Shown: positions 33,806 through 36,420 of the stretch, piece by piece | Layout of the letters: the number at the start of each line of letters is the position of its first letter | Numbering within the stretch: the stretch's first letter is position 1 | The notes under the pieces: model-generated | What the model saw: the letters and a program-made list of their open reading frames with translations, nothing else | Database searches by the model: none | What the model was told of the DNA's origin: nothing | From: Methylophaga sp. | GTDB lineage: Bacteria; Pseudomonadota; Gammaproteobacteria; Nitrosococcales; Methylophagaceae | Reading direction: 5' to 3' | DNA: 36,420 nt | Assembly: GCA_002733715.2 (NCBI GenBank) | Contig: NVWQ02000032.1 | Location: 1 to 36,420, forward strand | Made by a program: the position numbers and the translations under genes

Positions 33806-34816
33806 TTAATGACTACAGGCTTCCTTCGCAGGAGCAGAATGTTCACCAATCACGGTATTAATACCTAAGCGTGCAAATAGTTTTTGGTCATGATCCATAC
33901 CAGGGTTATCGGTGGTCAGCAATTTATCACCATAGAAGATCGAATTTGCACCGGCAAGAAAACACATGGCTTGCAGTTCATCACTCATACTTTCACGACC
34001 CGCTGATAATCGAACGTAAGACTTAGGCATCATCAAGCGGGCAACAGCAATGGTGCGTACAAATTCTAAAGGATCAATATCCTCATTATCAGCTAACGGT
34101 GTGCCTTCAACCTTAACTAATAAATTAATCGGCACACTTTGGGGGTGGCTTGGCATATTCGCTAAACCCATTAATAAGCCCGCACGATCTGCATCATTTT
34201 CACCTAGGCCCACAATACCACCACTACAGACATTGATATCTGCATCGCGCACATAACTCAATGTGTCTAATCGGTCTTGATACGTTCGTGTAGTAATTAC
34301 ATCGCCATAAAATTCAGGTGAAGTATCCAAATTATGATTGTAATAATCTAAACCCGCTTCTTTTAAGCGTTTTGCTTGATGATCTTCTAGCATACCTAAA
34401 GTAACGCACGTTTCTAAGCCCATGTCTTTAACGCCTTCAACCATAGTCACAATACGTTCGAGATCACGATCTTTCAGATTACGCCACGCTGCGCCCATAC
34501 AAAAACGACTTGCACCGGCATCTTTGGCTTGTGCCGCATTTTCTAATACTTTATCAAGCGGCATTAAAGGCTCTGCTTTCACTGACTGTTCATGATGAAC
34601 ACTTTGCGGGCAATAGCCACAATCTTCAGCACAACCGCCTGTTTTAATACTTAATAGTGTGCTCACTTGCACGGCATTAGGATCAAAGTTTTCACGATGC
34701 GACGTTTGAGCACGATACATTAAATCAGCAAAAGGCAAGGCATAAAGCGCTTCGACTTCTTCAACGCTCCAGTTATGGCGAATAATTTGGTCGGTTTTTA
34801 TTACATTTTCAGGCAT
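33806..34816 (-). CDS. bioB: Biotin synthase
   Basis: Radical SAM enzyme inserting sulphur into dethiobiotin. 336 residues. The CxxxCxxC cluster motif [12 protein letters not shown] binds [4Fe-4S]. Further conserved parts are [21 protein letters not shown], and RLSAGRESM with the Arg ligand of the [2Fe-2S] cluster. ATG at 34816. First gene of the biotin cluster; no bioA is present in the window and no BirA-type operator (TTGTAAACC/GGTTTACAA) is seen upstream. Confidence 0.97.
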   Translation of the reverse strand: MPENVIKTDQIIRHNWSVEEVEALYALPFADLMYRAQTSHRENFDPNAVQVSTLLSIKTGGCAEDCGYCPQSVHHEQSVKAEPLMPLDKVLENAAQAKDAGASRFCMGAAWRNLKDRDLERIVTMVEGVKDMGLETCVTLGMLEDHQAKRLKEAGLDYYNHNLDTSPEFYGDVITTRTYQDRLDTLSYVRDADINVCSGGIVGLGENDADRAGLLMGLANMPSHPQSVPINLLVKVEGTPLADNEDIDPLEFVRTIAVARLMMPKSYVRLSAGRESMSDELQAMCFLAGANSIFYGDKLLTTDNPGMDHDQKLFARLGINTVIGEHSAPAKEACSH

Positions 34817-34849
34817 GATATAACTTCATTAAATTTAATGGATTAGATT

Positions 34850-35578
34850 TTGAACTCAACGGATTTATTCTCAACATTGGCTCATCGTTTCGGTCAATTA
34901 TACAGTAAATTGATGCCTATTCCTTGTCTACTGTGTGGCAGCTCTTCTGGCAATGATTGCCTATGCCAAGCATGCAGTGAACAATTGCCTCTACTAGGTC
35001 ATGCCTGCCCACGCTGTGCATCACCACTCCAGCAAACAATGTTATGCGGTCATTGTTTAAATAAACCACCTGAACAAGATGCTAGTTTTAGTTTATTTCG
35101 CTATCGCTCCCCCATAGATAGGTTAATTGTCGATCTTAAATATCATGACACCTTGGTGCTTAGTCAATTCTTCGCTACCCAAATGGCTGAGCAATTGAAA
35201 AAACGTCCCTTGCCACAGTTATTAATACCTATTCCACTTCATCCCCGACGACTTCGGGAACGTGGTTACAATCAATCGTTAGAATTAGCTAAGCAATTAT
35301 CCAAACAGCTTAATATTCCAGTTCGACATGATATTCTAATGCGCATTAAAGACACTCCACCACAAGCCTCATTGCCTTTCGCCGAACGTAAAAATAATAT
35401 GAAAAAGGCCTTCCAAATCAACAATACTAATATTCCCAATCACATAGCTTTAATTGATGATGTGCTTACCACAGGACATACAGTCAATTTTGCGGCCAAA
35501 GTTTTACATGAAATGGGCGTTAAGACGATTGAAGTGTGGACTATTGCTCGTACTATTAAAAACGACCATTCACCCTAG
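34850..35578 (+). CDS. comF: ComF family protein / phosphoribosyltransferase-like
   Basis: A 242-residue ComF/GntX-type protein linked in other bacteria to DNA uptake. N-terminal zinc-binding region with CLLCG, CLCQAC, CPRC and CGHC pairs (about 26-65), then a type I PRTase domain with RERGYNQS and PRPP loop ALIDDVLTTGHT. The start is TTG 34850 with a GGA about 7 bases upstream. The next ATG at 34913 would remove the short helix before the zinc region. Divergent from bioB across 33 bases. A diguanylate cyclase gene follows after 26 bases. Confidence 0.9.
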   Translation: MNSTDLFSTLAHRFGQLYSKLMPIPCLLCGSSSGNDCLCQACSEQLPLLGHACPRCASPLQQTMLCGHCLNKPPEQDASFSLFRYRSPIDRLIVDLKYHDTLVLSQFFATQMAEQLKKRPLPQLLIPIPLHPRRLRERGYNQSLELAKQLSKQLNIPVRHDILMRIKDTPPQASLPFAERKNNMKKAFQINNTNIPNHIALIDDVLTTGHTVNFAAKVLHEMGVKTIEVWTIARTIKNDHSP

Positions 35579-35604
35579 CTACTATTTTTGTTATAGTCGA
35601 TATT

Positions 35605-36420
35605 ATGCCGTCTGACGTTGAATCAATACAAGCAAAACTCGATGCCTTTTTACGCATCGCAAAGAACAATGAGCAAAAGCATGTCAACTTTCAAGAATAT
35701 GAATTAGGCCTACTCAATTGTTCGGGTGTTTTTGAGCTATTCTCCCTAATTCTTGAACAACATCGTGACCGATTCCAGTTATCAGAAGTAACCTTGCTGT
35801 TATTTGATCCTGAATATGAATTTCAACGACTGCTAGATCTGCATGAAAAACCTTCTTCTTGGCGAAATCGTTTACTGTTTACCGATAAAGAACATGCATT
35901 AGTTGATACCTATCATATTTTTCCTAAACCCAAGCTATCCGTCTTTTCTAAAAACTTTCACCAAGTATTATTTCCCGATCATACTGAGTTGAAATCAGTT
36001 GCTATCCTACCGCTGAAACGACAAAATAAACTGATTGGTAGTCTCAACTTAGGTAGCCGCAAAACCGATCGATTTCAACCCAATATCGGCACCTTATTTT
36101 TAGAGCATCTTACCGCTGTGATTTCTGCTTGCATTGAAAATTCCTGCTTGCAAGAACGTATTGAACAACTTGGTTTAATCGACCCATTGACGGGACTTAA
36201 CAATAGACGTTTTTTCGATCAACGTATTACTGAAGAATTCACCTTGGCACAACGTAACAGCACACCATTATCGTGTTTATTTATTGATCTTGATCACTTC
36301 AAACGTGTTAATGATGCACACGGTCATCATGCTGGTGATCTAGTATTAAAACAGGCCGCACGCATTTTCAGTGATAGTATGCGAACCAGTGATGTGCTTG
36401 CACGCTATGGTGGCGAAGAA
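35605..36420 (+). CDS. Diguanylate cyclase (GAF-like + GGDEF), cut at right edge
   Basis: Open from ATG 35605 to the last base (272 codons), so the C-terminus is missing. Residues 40-170 look like a GAF/DUF484-type sensor (SVAILPLKRQNKLIGSLNLGS). The GGDEF domain starts near residue 190 (DPLTGLNNRRFF), continues with IDLDHFKRVNDAHGHHAGD, and the window stops exactly after GGEE of the active loop. The enzyme would make c-di-GMP from two GTP. It may be co-transcribed with comF (26-base gap). It is the only c-di-GMP synthase visible beside the riboswitches and receptors. Confidence 0.92.
   Translation, partial: MPSDVESIQAKLDAFLRIAKNNEQKHVNFQEYELGLLNCSGVFELFSLILEQHRDRFQLSEVTLLLFDPEYEFQRLLDLHEKPSSWRNRLLFTDKEHALVDTYHIFPKPKLSVFSKNFHQVLFPDHTELKSVAILPLKRQNKLIGSLNLGSRKTDRFQPNIGTLFLEHLTAVISACIENSCLQERIEQLGLIDPLTGLNNRRFFDQRITEEFTLAQRNSTPLSCLFIDLDHFKRVNDAHGHHAGDLVLKQAARIFSDSMRTSDVLARYGGEE

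Noticed and set aside
34817-34849. BirA operator in the bioB-comF gap.
   Set aside because: The 33-base gap does not hold TTGTAAACC/GGTTTACAA-type arms. The TTGTAAACC at 958-966 is far away, unpaired and unrelated.

Overview
The window looks like chromosome from a moderately AT-rich gammaproteobacterium. The clues are an MSHA-type pilus cluster in the order E-G-pilin-C-D-O-P-Q, a bioB-F-H-C-D biotin cluster, a metH-slyX-tmcA run, and two small exported proteins ending in a VPxPA / hydrophobic / RRK sorting tail. I cannot name the genus. No tRNA, rRNA, CRISPR array, transposase or integrase was seen.

Layout. 1-1120: an exported VPxPA-tailed protein on the minus strand behind a c-di-GMP-I (GEMM) riboswitch. 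1121-4843: sppA, an HDOD protein, adk, a ketohexokinase-like sugar kinase and a small Rieske protein, all plus strand and tightly spaced. 4843-13554: a pilus assembly cluster with an MshEN-type ATPase, platform protein, major pilin, four minor pilin-like proteins and a large MshQ-like surface protein with recent internal duplications. 13548-19738: metH-slyX-tmcA on the minus strand; tmcA carries an in-frame palindromic insertion. 19745-21730: a second riboswitch plus VPxPA-tailed protein, a MITE with TTAA duplications, then a PilZ protein whose domain is split by a helical insert. 21733-26024: a two-gene RND efflux operon. 26144-28923: GNAT, DUF4139 and GST-like genes. 28994-29995: what looks like a stranded integron gene cassette with two ORFs (one Rap1a/Tai immunity-like) and a recognisable attC site. 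30034-34816: biotin cluster. 34850-36420: comF and a diguanylate cyclase cut by the right edge.

Two themes join the genes. First, cyclic di-GMP: two matching riboswitches in front of two exported proteins with the same sorting tail, a pilus ATPase with both 24-residue MshEN motifs, a PilZ protein and a GGDEF enzyme lie within 36 kb. This suggests, but does not prove, one second-messenger programme for pili and surface proteins. Second, small non-coding mobile DNA: four dispersed GTCATCC-type palindromes between operon genes, one 28-bp-arm inverted repeat inside tmcA, one 156-bp MITE and the orphan cassette. The best candidate for something undescribed is the two-ORF cassette at 28994-29995, followed by the paired riboswitch / VPxPA-protein modules.
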